Shown: positions 1-8,772 of the stretch, piece by piece
How positions within the stretch are numbered: position 1 is the first letter of the stretch
Layout: the number at the start of each line of letters is the position of its first letter
Position numbers and translations under genes: made by a program
Notes under the pieces: model-generated
Seen by the model: only the letters and a program-made list of their open reading frames with translations
The model's database searches: none
Told to the model about the DNA's origin: nothing
From: SAR116 cluster bacterium
Lineage (GTDB): Bacteria > Pseudomonadota > Alphaproteobacteria > Puniceispirillales > UBA1172
Direction: 5' to 3'
Length of the DNA stretch: 12,823 nt
NCBI GenBank assembly: GCA_002691725.1
Contig: NZIT01000012.1
Location: 1-12,823, forward strand

Positions 1-90
1 CCCAAAGCTGCTAAAATCCGCTTGGGTATATTGATAAAGCCAATATCCGAGAGCCAGAAAAAAGCTATATCTAGCAAATTGCATTCTCAT
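1..90 (-). CDS. Possible 5' end of a small membrane or exported protein (partial)
   Basis: An ATG at 90-88 opens a frame with no stop to the window edge, giving 30 visible codons. The peptide begins MRMQFARYSFFLALGYWLY: a short basic start followed by a hydrophobic run, as in a signal peptide or signal anchor. It begins 28 bases after the typA stop on the same strand, so it could be co-transcribed with typA. The ribosome-binding site is weak (AAAAG and GATGAG only). The rest of the gene lies outside the window, so no family can be named. Thirty open codons can also arise by chance. The call rests on the charge and hydrophobicity pattern and on the position after typA. Confidence 0.35.
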   Translation of the reverse strand, partial: MRMQFARYSFFLALGYWLYQYTQADFSSFG

Positions 91-118
91 CTTTTATCTT
101 TTGCGTCTTCGTTGTTTT

Positions 119-1936
119 TTATGAAGCGCGAGACGCCTTCTTTCGTTCATGTGGGCATAGCAACCGCTTGCGAAGCCGCAGATGATTTGGCGTAACTTCC
201 AGCAATTCGTCATCATTAATATAGGCCATCATATCCTCAAGTGACATCAGCCGTGGCGGCGTTAAGCGGATCGCATCATCACTCCCGGATGCCCGCACAT
301 TGGTGAGCTGTTTGCCTTTCAGCACATTGATTTCCAGATCATTATCACGATTATGTTCACCGACGATCATGCCTTGATAGACCTCAATTTGGGGGCCGAC
401 AAACATCTCACCGCGATCTTGCAGATTAAATAAAGCATAGGCAACGGTGGCGCCAGAATCGGTAGAAATTAATGATCCATTACGGCGACCATCAATATGA
501 CCCTTGAATAAGGAATAGCATTGGAAGATGCGGTTCAGCACACCAGTTCCACGTGTCTGTGATAAAAACTGGCTTGGATAGCCGATTAAACCGCGCGATG
601 GCACATGATAAATCAAGCGAGTTTTGCCAGCACCGGCGGCGCGCATATCAACCATATCCCCTTTGCGGCGATTGAGATTATCGACAACAACGCCCGAAAA
701 CTCATCATCAACATCAATCGTGACTTCTTCAACAGGTTCTAATTGCTGACCATTTTCATCATGTTTATAAAGCACTCTTGGCCGCGATACCGTCATCTCA
801 AAGCCTTCGCGGCGCATGGTTTCAATCAAGACGCCAAGCTGTAATTCGCCTCTGCCGCCAATTTCAAAAGAATCTTTATCACCGCTCTCATTAAAGGTGA
901 TAGCGACATTGGACTCTGCCTCAGCCAATAGCCGTTTGCGGATTACCGTTGACGTTACTTTTTTGCCATCACGGCCAGCCAGCGGCGAGTCGTTGACGGT
1001 GATAGTGACCGACATGGTGGGCGGATCAATCGGCGTTGAAGCTATTGGAGTTGTGACTTGCGGGGCGCATATGGTATCAGCAACAGAGGCTTTGCTTAAC
1101 CCTGCTATACAGACAATATCCCCTGTCTGAACGCTCTCAACAGGTGTTTTTTCCAGCCCTTCAAAACGCAGCAATTTGGTGAGGCGGCCATTTTCAACGA
1201 TATTACCATCAAGGTCGATTGCCCGCACGGTTTCATTGACTTTGGCGGTTCCTTGCATCACTCGGCCAACCAAACAGCGCCCTAAATAGGGATCAGCATC
1301 AAGCAAGGTTGCCAGCATTGCAAATGGGGCATCGGTATCAAATTGAGGCGCCGGGACATGGTCTAGGATAATATCGAGTAAAGGATCGAGGTTAACCCGA
1401 TCATGAGCCAGATCAGTGACACACCAACCGCTTCGCCCTGACGCATAAAGAATGGGAAAATCCAGCTGTATGTCATCCGCATCAAGCGCTACAAACAGAT
1501 CAAAGACTTCGTTGACAACATCATCAGGGCGGGCGTCGCTACGATCAATTTTGTTAATAATCACAATCGGGTGGAGGCCTTGTTTAAGCGCTTTACCGAG
1601 AACGAACTTGGTTTGCGGCATTGGACCTTCGGCGGCATCGGTGAGCAATATGACGCCATCTGCCATGCCAAGAACCCGTTCCACTTCGCCGCCAAAATCA
1701 GCATGGCCGGGGGTGTCAATAATATTGATCCGCGTGTCTTTCCAGACCACTGATGTTGGCTTTGCCAAAATGGTAATGCCACGTTCTTTTTCCAGATCAC
1801 CTGAATCCATGACTCTTTCATCGACATGCTGATTATCGCGAAAAATACCGCTTTGTTTCATGATAGCATCTATCATGGTGGTTTTGCCGTGATCAACATG
1901 GGCAATAATTGCTATGTTGCGTAGCTCTCTAAACAT
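119..1936 (-). CDS. typA: Ribosome-associated translational GTPase TypA/BipA
   Basis: BipA is an EF-G-like GTPase that binds the 70S ribosome and supports 50S assembly and growth under stress or cold. This copy is full length: 605 residues against about 600 in the family. GTPase motifs are intact: G1 HVDHGKTT (13-20), G2 ERGITI (51-56), G3 DTPGH (74-78) and G4 NKID (128-131). An EF-G-like C-terminal half follows with the SRGLIGY segment, and the BipA-specific end is present ([12 protein letters not shown], then LRLRKRLL). I place the start at the ATG at 1936, because family members begin just before the P-loop and a CAGGA lies 6 bases upstream. The frame stays open to a GTG at 1996, but the 20 extra residues look unrelated to the family. 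The gene diverges from the alcohol dehydrogenase at 2163. Confidence 0.97.
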   Translation of the reverse strand: MFRELRNIAIIAHVDHGKTTMIDAIMKQSGIFRDNQHVDERVMDSGDLEKERGITILAKPTSVVWKDTRINIIDTPGHADFGGEVERVLGMADGVILLTDAAEGPMPQTKFVLGKALKQGLHPIVIINKIDRSDARPDDVVNEVFDLFVALDADDIQLDFPILYASGRSGWCVTDLAHDRVNLDPLLDIILDHVPAPQFDTDAPFAMLATLLDADPYLGRCLVGRVMQGTAKVNETVRAIDLDGNIVENGRLTKLLRFEGLEKTPVESVQTGDIVCIAGLSKASVADTICAPQVTTPIASTPIDPPTMSVTITVNDSPLAGRDGKKVTSTVIRKRLLAEAESNVAITFNESGDKDSFEIGGRGELQLGVLIETMRREGFEMTVSRPRVLYKHDENGQQLEPVEEVTIDVDDEFSGVVVDNLNRRKGDMVDMRAAGAGKTRLIYHVPSRGLIGYPSQFLSQTRGTGVLNRIFQCYSLFKGHIDGRRNGSLISTDSGATVAYALFNLQDRGEMFVGPQIEVYQGMIVGEHNRDNDLEINVLKGKQLTNVRASGSDDAIRLTPPRLMSLEDMMAYINDDELLEVTPNHLRLRKRLLCPHERKKASRAS

Positions 1937-2162
1937 AGGAAATCCTGAAATTATATCTGTTCTATCAGTGTAATCATGCTCATAGCTACCCTCCACAGCG
2001 ATAAAATCAAGTATAAAATGCGTTTTTCTTCAATTAGATGATGAAATTGATGACAATCTCATAGAATAAAATCCAATTTCATAGATGTATCTTGGTTCAT
2101 TGTGGCAGAAATGCTAGGTTTAACCCAAAGTCTATATAGCAGAAGATAATATGAGGTAGGTA
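1937..2162. other. Divergent intergenic region between typA and the alcohol dehydrogenase
   Basis: This 226-base AT-rich spacer must hold the promoters for both directions. I see no convincing sigma-70-type -35/-10 pair for either gene; the best candidates match only about half the consensus. A clear GAGG (2153-2156) stands 6 bases before the alcohol dehydrogenase ATG. No hairpin with a T-run and no additional gene were seen. Confidence 0.5.
1943..1947 (-). promoter_or_regulatory. Ribosome-binding site that fixes the typA start
   Basis: On the minus strand CAGGA precedes the ATG at 1936 by 6 bases. This supports the shorter TypA over the GTG at 1996. Confidence 0.6.
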
Positions 2163-3350
2163 ATGATTGACTTTACATCACATCAAGACTTTGCATCAGA
2201 TCAAGACTGGTCTTTTCCCGTACCAATTAAATATGGCGCTGGCCGGATAAAAGAATTGCCCCAACTATGTCTGGATCAAGGGATGACAAAGCCATTTCTC
2301 GTAACAGACAAAGGCAGCGCTGATTTGCCGTTTATAAGCGCCATTATGGCTGATCTCAAAGCGGCAGGGATGGATGCCTCTCTCTATTCTGATATCTCCC
2401 CTAATCCGCGTGATGATGAGATTTTGGCTGGCCGTCAGCATTATCTGGATGGACGCCATGATGGCGTTATTGCGGTTGGTGGCGGCAGTGGTATGGATGG
2501 CGGCAAGGCGATCTCACTCACCGTCAATAACAGCCATGATATCTGGGCGTTTGAATGGGAAAAGACACCGCCAGAGATTGATCCAAATCATCCCTTTCCG
2601 CCATTAATCTGTATCCCGACTACGGCTGGTACTGGTGCTGAAACGGAAAGCACGGCAATGGTTACGGATACGAAATTAATGATGAAATGGTGCATTGTTC
2701 ACCCGCTTCAAAAACCTGTCGCGGTTATTCTTGACCCTGAATTAACCTTTGGCTTGCCGGCAAATCTAACCGCCTGGACAGGTGTTGATGCGCTTGTTCA
2801 TGCGATTGAGGGCTATGTTGTTGATGATTTTCATCCGCTTTGTGATGGCGCGGCACTTGAAGGAATGCGGTTGATTTATCCAAATCTTCCAGTTGTTTAT
2901 GATCAGCCCCATCATCTTGAGGCGCGCGGGGCTATGCTTGTTGGCTCTTGCCTTGCCGGGGTCTCGTTTATCAAAGGGCTGGGGCTGGTTCACGCGATCT
3001 CACACATGGTAGGGGCGGAATATGATACGCATCATGGGCTAACCAATGCGGTTATCCTGCCTGTTGTGCTGCGCTATAATGCGGATGTTATCGCACCAAA
3101 GATACCGAATATGACGCATGTCATGGGTCTGGCTGAGCATCATTTTGATAGCTTTTATGGAGCTGTTTGTGATCTGCTGGATCAATGTGATATTCCCAAA
3201 AATCTGTCTGATCTAGGGGTGCCAGATGATGCGATCACGCGGCTTGCCGAGAAAACGATGAAAGACAGCGCCTATGGCACTAATCCAAAATCGTCAACAC
3301 AGGCCGATATCGAAGCTATGATAAAAGAGGCGTTGCATCATGGCCGCTAA
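2163..3350 (+). CDS. Iron-containing (group III) alcohol dehydrogenase
   Basis: This cytoplasmic enzyme should interconvert an alcohol and an aldehyde or ketone using NAD(P) and a bound divalent metal, usually iron. The 395 residues match the family's usual 380-400. The nucleotide-binding loop is GGGSGMDGGK (106-115), followed by PTTAGTGAE (152-160). Metal ligands line up as D209 and H213 (GVDALVHAIEGY), H277 (GLVHAISHMVGA) and H291 (DTHHGLTNA). H281 sits where family members keep a further conserved histidine. The spacing 277 to 291 equals that of the equivalent ligands in FucO. Start: ATG with GAGG 6 bases upstream. The RNA methyltransferase begins 14 bases after the stop, so the two probably share a transcript. 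The substrate cannot be read from sequence; a role with lactaldehyde, 4-hydroxybutyrate or other short alcohols is equally open. Confidence 0.93.
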   Translation: MIDFTSHQDFASDQDWSFPVPIKYGAGRIKELPQLCLDQGMTKPFLVTDKGSADLPFISAIMADLKAAGMDASLYSDISPNPRDDEILAGRQHYLDGRHDGVIAVGGGSGMDGGKAISLTVNNSHDIWAFEWEKTPPEIDPNHPFPPLICIPTTAGTGAETESTAMVTDTKLMMKWCIVHPLQKPVAVILDPELTFGLPANLTAWTGVDALVHAIEGYVVDDFHPLCDGAALEGMRLIYPNLPVVYDQPHHLEARGAMLVGSCLAGVSFIKGLGLVHAISHMVGAEYDTHHGLTNAVILPVVLRYNADVIAPKIPNMTHVMGLAEHHFDSFYGAVCDLLDQCDIPKNLSDLGVPDDAITRLAEKTMKDSAYGTNPKSSTQADIEAMIKEALHHGR

Positions 3351-3364
3351 TCAGGTCATCACCA

Positions 3365-4771
3365 ATGTCATCTCATAAGACTAAGCGGCGTTCGCATAAA
3401 GCACAGGCTAAGCGTTCCGCCAGAACAAAGAAAAATGCGGATAGCTTATCGCATCTGCCGCCACTTTCGGTTGCGATAGACCATCTTGGGGATAAGGGTC
3501 ATGGAGTTGTCCTCCCGCATGCTGAACATAAATTCCGCATCTATGTCCCCCATAGCTTGCCGGGTGAGAAGGCGGTTGTTCAACCAAAGCGAAAACTGCC
3601 AACGGGTATAGAAGCTGAGATTATATCCATTTCATCATCATCGCGCGCGCGTAAAGCGCCGGATTGCCAAGCCGCCCCAGCATGTGGAGGATGTCAGTTT
3701 CAACATGCGGAGCTGGGATTTTATCATGAGTGGAAAGAACAGTGTATCAAGGATAAAGTCGAGCAAGCCGGTATTATCCCGCGTCAGTGGTTAGCGCCAT
3801 TTCGGGCAGAGCCATTCAGCCGCCGGCGAGCCCGATTTGCTTTCCTGCGGCTAGCCAATAGCACCGTCTTTGGCTTTCGTGAACGCGCCAGCCATCAGAT
3901 CGTTCCCTTAAGTGGATGTATGATCTTATCAAAGCCTATCCTGTCCGCGGTAGAGGCTATACGGGCAATGCTTGATCAATCTCTGGCCGCCGGTCTGTCG
4001 GGTGAGGTTGAGGTTAATCAATGTGATAATGGGCTTGATGTCGTCATCATAATGAAGCCGGAATTATCAGGTGAAAGCATCCGCCAGTTGGTCGAGCATG
4101 CGGTCTCAACAGGCATTATTCGGCTATCCTGTCATGATGGAAAATTGGCGCCTGAATTGCTATATCAGCGTCAGCTTCCGGCTCTTGCATGGGTGATGCC
4201 AAGTGGGGCTAAGCGTGATGTGATCATGTTTCATCCGCCAGCTGGCGCATTTCTGCAATCAGTATCGGCAGCAGAACATATCATGCGCGCGGATTGCTAT
4301 TCGGCGTTATTTTCAGCAACCCGGATTATTGATCTGTTTTCGGGCAGTGGCTCTCTGGGTTTAGCTTTGGCGATGCGCCCGCACCCGCCCAAAAAACTGG
4401 CGGCATTTGATATTAGCCAAAGCGCGATCACGGCGTTTCATGATATTGCAAGGAATATCGCGTCTGATGTATCGTCGCGTTTAATGGCGGAGCAGCGTAA
4501 TCTGCATGATGACCCGATAACTGAGGCAGAATTATCTGAATATGATGCTGCTATTCTTGACCCTCCAAGAAGTGGCGCAAAACAGCAGATGCAGCCTTTA
4601 GTGGATGCCAGCGTTTCAAAAATTGTAATGGTATCTTGCCATATCAATAGCTTTATCCGTGATGCTGCTGTCTTAATTGAGGCAGGGTATATATGCCATT
4701 GGGCGCGGCATATTGATCAATTTTACCTGACATCACATTCGGAATGTATCGCCTATTTTGAACGCCCATAA
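3365..4771 (+). CDS. RumA/TrmA-family 5-methyluridine RNA methyltransferase
   Basis: This enzyme should transfer a methyl group from S-adenosylmethionine to C5 of a uridine in rRNA or tRNA. Order of parts: a very basic tail (about 1-24, rich in Lys/Arg), a TRAM RNA-binding domain (about 34-95), a four-cysteine Fe-S site C101-x5-C107-x2-C110 plus C185, and a Rossmann SAM fold with DLFSGSGSLG (323-332). The catalytic set follows: DPPRSG (399-404), nucleophile C425 in MVSC, and E460 in the C-terminal SHSE motif as the likely base. The 468 residues are slightly longer than E. coli RlmD, largely through the basic tail. It overall resembles RlmD/RumA, the 23S rRNA enzyme, but the site modified (23S U1939 type, U747 type, or tRNA U54) cannot be told here, so no gene symbol is given. 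It lies 14 bases behind the alcohol dehydrogenase, with only a weak AGG before the ATG. Confidence 0.92.
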   Translation: MSSHKTKRRSHKAQAKRSARTKKNADSLSHLPPLSVAIDHLGDKGHGVVLPHAEHKFRIYVPHSLPGEKAVVQPKRKLPTGIEAEIISISSSSRARKAPDCQAAPACGGCQFQHAELGFYHEWKEQCIKDKVEQAGIIPRQWLAPFRAEPFSRRRARFAFLRLANSTVFGFRERASHQIVPLSGCMILSKPILSAVEAIRAMLDQSLAAGLSGEVEVNQCDNGLDVVIIMKPELSGESIRQLVEHAVSTGIIRLSCHDGKLAPELLYQRQLPALAWVMPSGAKRDVIMFHPPAGAFLQSVSAAEHIMRADCYSALFSATRIIDLFSGSGSLGLALAMRPHPPKKLAAFDISQSAITAFHDIARNIASDVSSRLMAEQRNLHDDPITEAELSEYDAAILDPPRSGAKQQMQPLVDASVSKIVMVSCHINSFIRDAAVLIEAGYICHWARHIDQFYLTSHSECIAYFERP

Positions 4772-4814
4772 TGAATAAGGGTATAACCGATAAGATGGTA
4801 TGAACAGTTGCCCG

Positions 4815-4826
4815 TAACGCGCGTTA
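4815..4826. repeat. Perfect 12-base palindrome at the convergent gene ends
   Basis: TAACGCGCGTTA is a perfect palindrome covering the yciB stop codon (TTA on the plus strand at 4824-4826). It lies in the 52-base gap between two converging genes. GCCC and GGGC flank it outside, which could extend a short stem. No T-run follows on either side, so it is at best a weak bidirectional terminator. Confidence 0.3.
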
Positions 4827-5399
4827 GCCAGGGCTGTTTTCAGGTTCGGTTGGCATGATAATGCCGCGCTTTGTCATTGGCCAAAGCCATGCCATAAATA
4901 AAAGCGTTAATGTTGGGAAGATAGCAACTTTGACAAAAACCCAGCCCGCGTCATCGAGGAGCCGCCATGCCAGTTCATTTGCTATCATCATGGTGATGAA
5001 AAAATAACCCCATTTGCGGCTAAGCTGAAACCATGTATATTCATCTAATTGGAATTGCGCGGCGAAAAATAATTTCATCATAGGTTTGCCAAAGAGCAGG
5101 CCGCCCAGCAAAATCACCCCAAAGAAGCCATTAGCGATAGAGCCATGAACTTTGATAAACAGGGTTTCATTGACCAGCATGGCAATCACCAAAAAGATGA
5201 GCGAGAACAACATGGATATGCCGACAAAAAACGGTAGGCGGCGTTCATAGAGCCAGATTAAGGCAAAAATGATCAGCCCAGATACAACAGATAATCCTGC
5301 GGCTAGATAAAGCCCTGATAAATTAAATCCTAAAAAGAATAAAATCAGAGGGATAAGTTCAGAGAGGAACGACCTCCACTTGATAGGTAAAGATGACAT
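4824..5399 (-). CDS. yciB: Inner membrane septation/envelope protein YciB (IspZ family)
   Basis: YciB proteins are small polytopic inner-membrane proteins. Loss affects septation in Shigella, and in E. coli they are linked to cell envelope synthesis. This product has 191 residues against about 180 in the family. It shows roughly six hydrophobic segments (near 10-27, 29-50, 55-76, 85-103, 128-148 and 150-172). Family landmarks include NETLFIK before the fourth segment, W at the cytoplasmic turn (WFQLSRKWGYFF), ANELAW and the GWVFVKV stretch. The ATG at 5399 lies 6 bases after the DUF3422 stop, with GGAAAG about 11 bases upstream, so yciB is very likely translated from a shared transcript. The pairing suggests both proteins act at the envelope. 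Confidence 0.9.
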   Translation of the reverse strand: MSSLPIKWRSFLSELIPLILFFLGFNLSGLYLAAGLSVVSGLIIFALIWLYERRLPFFVGISMLFSLIFLVIAMLVNETLFIKVHGSIANGFFGVILLGGLLFGKPMMKLFFAAQFQLDEYTWFQLSRKWGYFFITMMIANELAWRLLDDAGWVFVKVAIFPTLTLLFMAWLWPMTKRGIIMPTEPENSPG

Positions 5400-5405
5400 G
5401 ATTGG

Positions 5406-6758
5406 TTAATCTTTCCGCATGGATTTTCGAACTTGTCGCAAGATAAAGAAGTTCAGGAAAACAATGACCGGAACAGCGATTGCTAATATGATGCGATCAT
5501 GTTGCTCTATAAATCCTGATGAAAACCCTTTCAGAACATAGGATAATAATCCCACCATATAGTACGTTACAGCAGCAATGGAAAGTAATTCAACAATTTC
5601 CTGAAGCCGGATTTGTGTTCGCGCCCTTTGCTCCATGGAATGTAACAGCGAATTATTCTGTATTTGTATCTGCATTTCAATCCGTGTTCGCAATAGTGTG
5701 TTATTGCGTTGCGCTCTATCCGCCAGCGCATCCAGCCGCCGCTGAAAGGCAAAGCAGGTGCGAATAGCAGGAACCAATCGGCGCTCCAGGAATTGGGAAA
5801 TGGTTTGAAAGCTATCAATCCGCGTTTCGCGTAAATCGGTAAGTCGGCTTTCGATCAGAGCATTATAGGCTTTTGTTGCGGCCAGTCTGTATGAGCTCGT
5901 GGCTGATAGTTTTTCAATTCCTGCTGTGACTTTGGTGATCTGTGTCAGCTCTTTTTTCTGCGCCTCGGTCTGCGGATCATTGCTGATATGTGTCATGCCC
6001 TTACTGATGCGTTGGAGCGTGGCTTCGGTTTTCGCTAGTTGGGGGGTTAGCTCGCGGACTAATGGCAGTGCCAGCATGGCAAAATGCCGATAGGTTTCGA
6101 GTTCCAAAATCCGCTGAACCAATCGCCCTGTGCGCTCCTCACTCAAGCCATCATTTTGAACAAGGATACGGGTGAAAGCAAAATGACCATCTCTATGCGG
6201 GTCTGTTTTCATTGAACAAAACACCCGTGCGCCATTATCAGCAGCATATGATCCGGTAAAGTTTTCATGACCAAATAATGCCGTCAGCTCGGCTGGTTGA
6301 AAGGTGTTTTTATCCTTAGCCATATCAATCCATGACGCCACAATAAGCTCACCCGGAAAGCTGCTAATAATCTGATCAGGCAAGACAGAAGGGCCAGATT
6401 TAGAAAAATAGTCAGGCCGTTTTTTGGAAACACCAACCGCTTTATTGAAAATCAAGGTCAGATTAGTAAACTCAGTATGCCGTTCATAACGATACATAAT
6501 ACCGTACTCATCATACATAAAAAACCGTGGTGGGGTATCGGGCTTATTATCTAGGGATACGTTTTCAGGCAATGTATCCCAGCCATAGGTTTGCCGCATC
6601 ATGTTAATCAAAAATGCCCATTCATTACCTGTACTTCTCTCACCTGTGCGAAAGGCAAAATGAAAAATACGCTGATTAGTGCCAAGTTTCAGATAGGGAC
6701 GGGCATGCAATTCAGCATCGATATAATCCTGAATAGATTGCCCTGATTGCAATTTCAT
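5406..6758 (-). CDS. DUF3422 family membrane-anchored protein
   Basis: I recognise the N-terminal signature of the DUF3422 family (COG4949): ELHARPYLKL near residues 16-25 followed by FHFAFRTGE. No biochemical function is known. The 450-residue product has a soluble N-terminal domain of about 230 residues and a helical, probably coiled-coil middle (about 230-390, many Q, R and E). It ends with two transmembrane helices (about 391-410 and 423-440) and a basic tail, RQVRKSMRKD. The predicted arrangement is a large cytoplasmic part anchored by a C-terminal hairpin. Start: ATG with GAGG 9 bases upstream on the minus strand. yciB follows after 6 bases, so a joint role in the envelope or division is an inference from position. 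Confidence 0.85.
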   Translation of the reverse strand: MKLQSGQSIQDYIDAELHARPYLKLGTNQRIFHFAFRTGERSTGNEWAFLINMMRQTYGWDTLPENVSLDNKPDTPPRFFMYDEYGIMYRYERHTEFTNLTLIFNKAVGVSKKRPDYFSKSGPSVLPDQIISSFPGELIVASWIDMAKDKNTFQPAELTALFGHENFTGSYAADNGARVFCSMKTDPHRDGHFAFTRILVQNDGLSEERTGRLVQRILELETYRHFAMLALPLVRELTPQLAKTEATLQRISKGMTHISNDPQTEAQKKELTQITKVTAGIEKLSATSSYRLAATKAYNALIESRLTDLRETRIDSFQTISQFLERRLVPAIRTCFAFQRRLDALADRAQRNNTLLRTRIEMQIQIQNNSLLHSMEQRARTQIRLQEIVELLSIAAVTYYMVGLLSYVLKGFSSGFIEQHDRIILAIAVPVIVFLNFFILRQVRKSMRKD

Positions 6759-6812
6759 AATCGTCTACCTCATTACTTTTCACTACTAATACTAATTTGT
6801 TTTGTTTGAATT

Positions 6813-6839
6813 TCACCTGTGGCAATTGAAATCAGGTGA
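6813..6839. repeat. Inverted repeat between the quinone reductase and DUF3422 genes
   Basis: TCACCTG (6813-6819) and CAGGTGA (6833-6839) form a perfect 7-base inverted repeat with a 13-base loop, just after the stop of the upstream minus-strand gene. A second, mutually exclusive pairing exists between ATTTCA (6810-6815) and TGAAAT (6827-6832). No T-run follows on the minus strand. It may be a weak terminator or a protein-binding site in the promoter region of the DUF3422 gene. Confidence 0.35.
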
Positions 6840-6844
6840 TTATT

Positions 6845-7549
6845 TTAATCCTGTAATGGCCGAAAGGTGCTATCGAACTTGCTTAAATCAGGCATGGAAA
6901 GCCCATCCTCATCCATAATGCCGTTCAGACGCGCGCGATAGTCTGCCAGCATCTGTTGACGGTCTGCATCCGAAATATAAGGAACATGAAACCCAAAAAA
7001 CGGCTCTAACACTGTCATGCCTGCATAACCAAGTGTGCCTTGGATTAAATGTTTGAGCAAGTCGTGAAGCGATCCGTGAATACTGCCAGCACCAAACATA
7101 TCTTGGCGACCGCCGAGCGTACAGGTGATCAAGGCACGTTTGCCGGCTAAGCCGCCTTTCTCATAAATCCGCTTTCCGCCATAAACCACGCCAGAGATAA
7201 GGACACGATCTATCCAGCCTTTCATGATGGCAGGTGCGGAAAACCAATAGAGAGGAAAGTTCAGAATAACCAAATCCGCCGCCAGCAGCTTATTGACCTC
7301 AAGTGTGATATCATCAGATAGCGTATTGGCGTTCCAGTTATGGCGTTGTTCTAGCGCATAGTTCATATAATTGCTATCAGCACGGTCATGAAAATCAGCG
7401 GCAGAGGCAACGGGGTTCCATGACATCTGATAAAGATCACTTAACGCAACATCATGGCCGTTATCAGTTAGTGTTGTTATCGCTGTTTGCGCCAAACTCG
7501 TTGCGAAGGATTGCGTCTCAGGATGCGCGTGGACAATTAAAACCTGCAT
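6845..7549 (-). CDS. Flavodoxin-fold NAD(P)H:quinone oxidoreductase
   Basis: The family (flavodoxin_2: NQO1, MdaB, KefF, YheR) uses FMN or FAD to reduce quinones by two electrons with NAD(P)H. It usually protects against quinone or redox stress. This 234-residue cytoplasmic protein starts with a beta strand and the HAHPE motif (7-11). It has the conserved NFPLYWFSAPAIMKGWIDRV segment (97-116) and a TLGGRQDMFGAGSIHG loop (144-159) that lines the flavin and quinone site. Length and motifs are those of complete family members. The ATG lies 8 bases after the DAO-type oxidoreductase stop, and GAGTGGG upstream could serve as ribosome-binding site, so the two flavoproteins are probably co-expressed. 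Which quinone or other electron acceptor is used is not visible. Confidence 0.88.
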   Translation of the reverse strand: MQVLIVHAHPETQSFATSLAQTAITTLTDNGHDVALSDLYQMSWNPVASAADFHDRADSNYMNYALEQRHNWNANTLSDDITLEVNKLLAADLVILNFPLYWFSAPAIMKGWIDRVLISGVVYGGKRIYEKGGLAGKRALITCTLGGRQDMFGAGSIHGSLHDLLKHLIQGTLGYAGMTVLEPFFGFHVPYISDADRQQMLADYRARLNGIMDEDGLSMPDLSKFDSTFRPLQD

Positions 7550-7557
7550 GAACCCAC

Positions 7558-8637
7558 TCAGTTAGCCCAAAATGGTGAGAGTAAAGCAGATGCCTCACCA
7601 TCCAGCAATTCATCCATTGCTGCATCCGCAACGCCAGCCCCATTTGAGAACCCGGAATGCATCACAGCCAGATACAATCCTGTCAGCAGCTTGCCAGAAT
7701 TTTGCATGACGCGGCCAATTTTCGGCATGCCGCCCTCAGGGATAGGCCGATAGCCCAAAGTGAAGCTATCAAGCTCTAATGGGGCAGGCGCATCAAACGC
7801 CTCTCTGATCAGATTAAGCTGCGCCTCGGCATCTCTGGCTAGATGACCTGTGCCCTTGGCCGGATCATAAGCGCCAAATGTGCCGCCAATTATGAGCCGA
7901 CCATCGGGCTGTTGCCTGACATGATATTTGGGTGCGGTAACTAACCCACTCAGCATAGATGGAATAGGCTTTGAGCGAACCAGCAAGCCATGTGTTGACG
8001 CCATGGGGAAGTCCACGCCAATCGTGTCCAGGATACGAGATGTGCCATTGCCAGTGGCTAAGATCACCTCATCTGCTGAATATTCCCCCTGATCCGTCAT
8101 GACGCCGGTGACTTTATCCGCAGATGCCAGCAAGCTATGGCAATGTGCGCTAACAATTTTCGCCCCTGATGCTTCAAGCAAGAGCTTGGCCGTGCTGGCA
8201 GGTTCAACAGCGCCTTCGATGGGCAGATGCAGCGCGGCAACAGGAATATCACGCAAGTACGGCAAATGGTTGATCAGTGATGCCGCATTCAAAATAGAAC
8301 ATGGATAACCAAAATTGGTCAGCTTGCTGGCGGTAGTTTTAATTTCAACTGGTGATAAATCCCAGCAGTAGCTGGCTTGGGCAGAATATTGCAACCCATC
8401 AAGGCGCTGCATCCAGACTTGCCAGCGTTGCAAGCTCTGATAGCGCAGTCGAAAATAGGTATGATCACTGGCTGAACTGGCATTTATCCAAGCCCAGCTC
8501 GTAGCGGTGGCGGTGCGGCCATGATCAGGGGCATCACCCGAAATGATTAAAGGCTGGCAGCCGCGCTCTGCGGCAGCATAGGCAAAACATGCGCCCATAA
8601 TGCCTGAGCCAACAATTATAATCTGAGGTGATGCCAT
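7558..8637 (-). CDS. FAD-dependent oxidoreductase, DAO (glycine oxidase/D-amino acid dehydrogenase) family
   Basis: DAO enzymes oxidise C-N bonds of amino acids or N-methyl amines with FAD. The 359-residue protein has an N-terminal Rossmann motif VGSGIMG (9-15), with the TSWAWINAS segment (46-54) after it, as in glycine or sarcosine oxidases. It also has ATGNG (194-198) contacting FAD, the GYRPIPEGGMPKIG stretch (295-308) and a C-terminal AVMHSGFSNG (324-333). No signal peptide is visible, so it is probably cytoplasmic or membrane-peripheral. Start: ATG at 8637; the upstream ribosome-binding site is weak (TAGAAA). The quinone reductase follows after 8 bases, which would suit electron transfer or disposal of a reactive product. 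The substrate is unknown: glycine, sarcosine, proline or a D-amino acid are all possible. Confidence 0.85.
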   Translation of the reverse strand: MASPQIIIVGSGIMGACFAYAAAERGCQPLIISGDAPDHGRTATATSWAWINASSASDHTYFRLRYQSLQRWQVWMQRLDGLQYSAQASYCWDLSPVEIKTTASKLTNFGYPCSILNAASLINHLPYLRDIPVAALHLPIEGAVEPASTAKLLLEASGAKIVSAHCHSLLASADKVTGVMTDQGEYSADEVILATGNGTSRILDTIGVDFPMASTHGLLVRSKPIPSMLSGLVTAPKYHVRQQPDGRLIIGGTFGAYDPAKGTGHLARDAEAQLNLIREAFDAPAPLELDSFTLGYRPIPEGGMPKIGRVMQNSGKLLTGLYLAVMHSGFSNGAGVADAAMDELLDGEASALLSPFWAN

Positions 8638-8772
8638 TTTCTAAATTATCCAGTTTCGTTTTATATGTATACTTTAGTTTAGCATAGCCGCATACCAGAT
8701 AAAATCTTCCCCTTTATGTGATCATCTATATAGCCTTTTGGGCAGGGGTATTTGGTAAAATAATGGCTAATA

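Noticed and set aside
1452..1832. Long open frame on the plus strand inside typA
   Set aside because: It lies wholly within a clear gene on the other strand, has no family features and no own ribosome-binding site.
1937..1996. GTG start for TypA giving 20 extra N-terminal residues
   Set aside because: The ATG at 1936 has a well-placed CAGGA and matches the family start before the P-loop; the extension is not family-like.
2091..2122. TTGGTT and TAGGTT as a promoter for the alcohol dehydrogenase
   Set aside because: The spacing is 17 bases, but each box matches only about half the consensus; too weak to list as a promoter.
5519..5818. Open frames on both strands within the DUF3422 coding region
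   Set aside because: They are overlapped by a recognisable gene and encode low-complexity, unrecognisable peptides.
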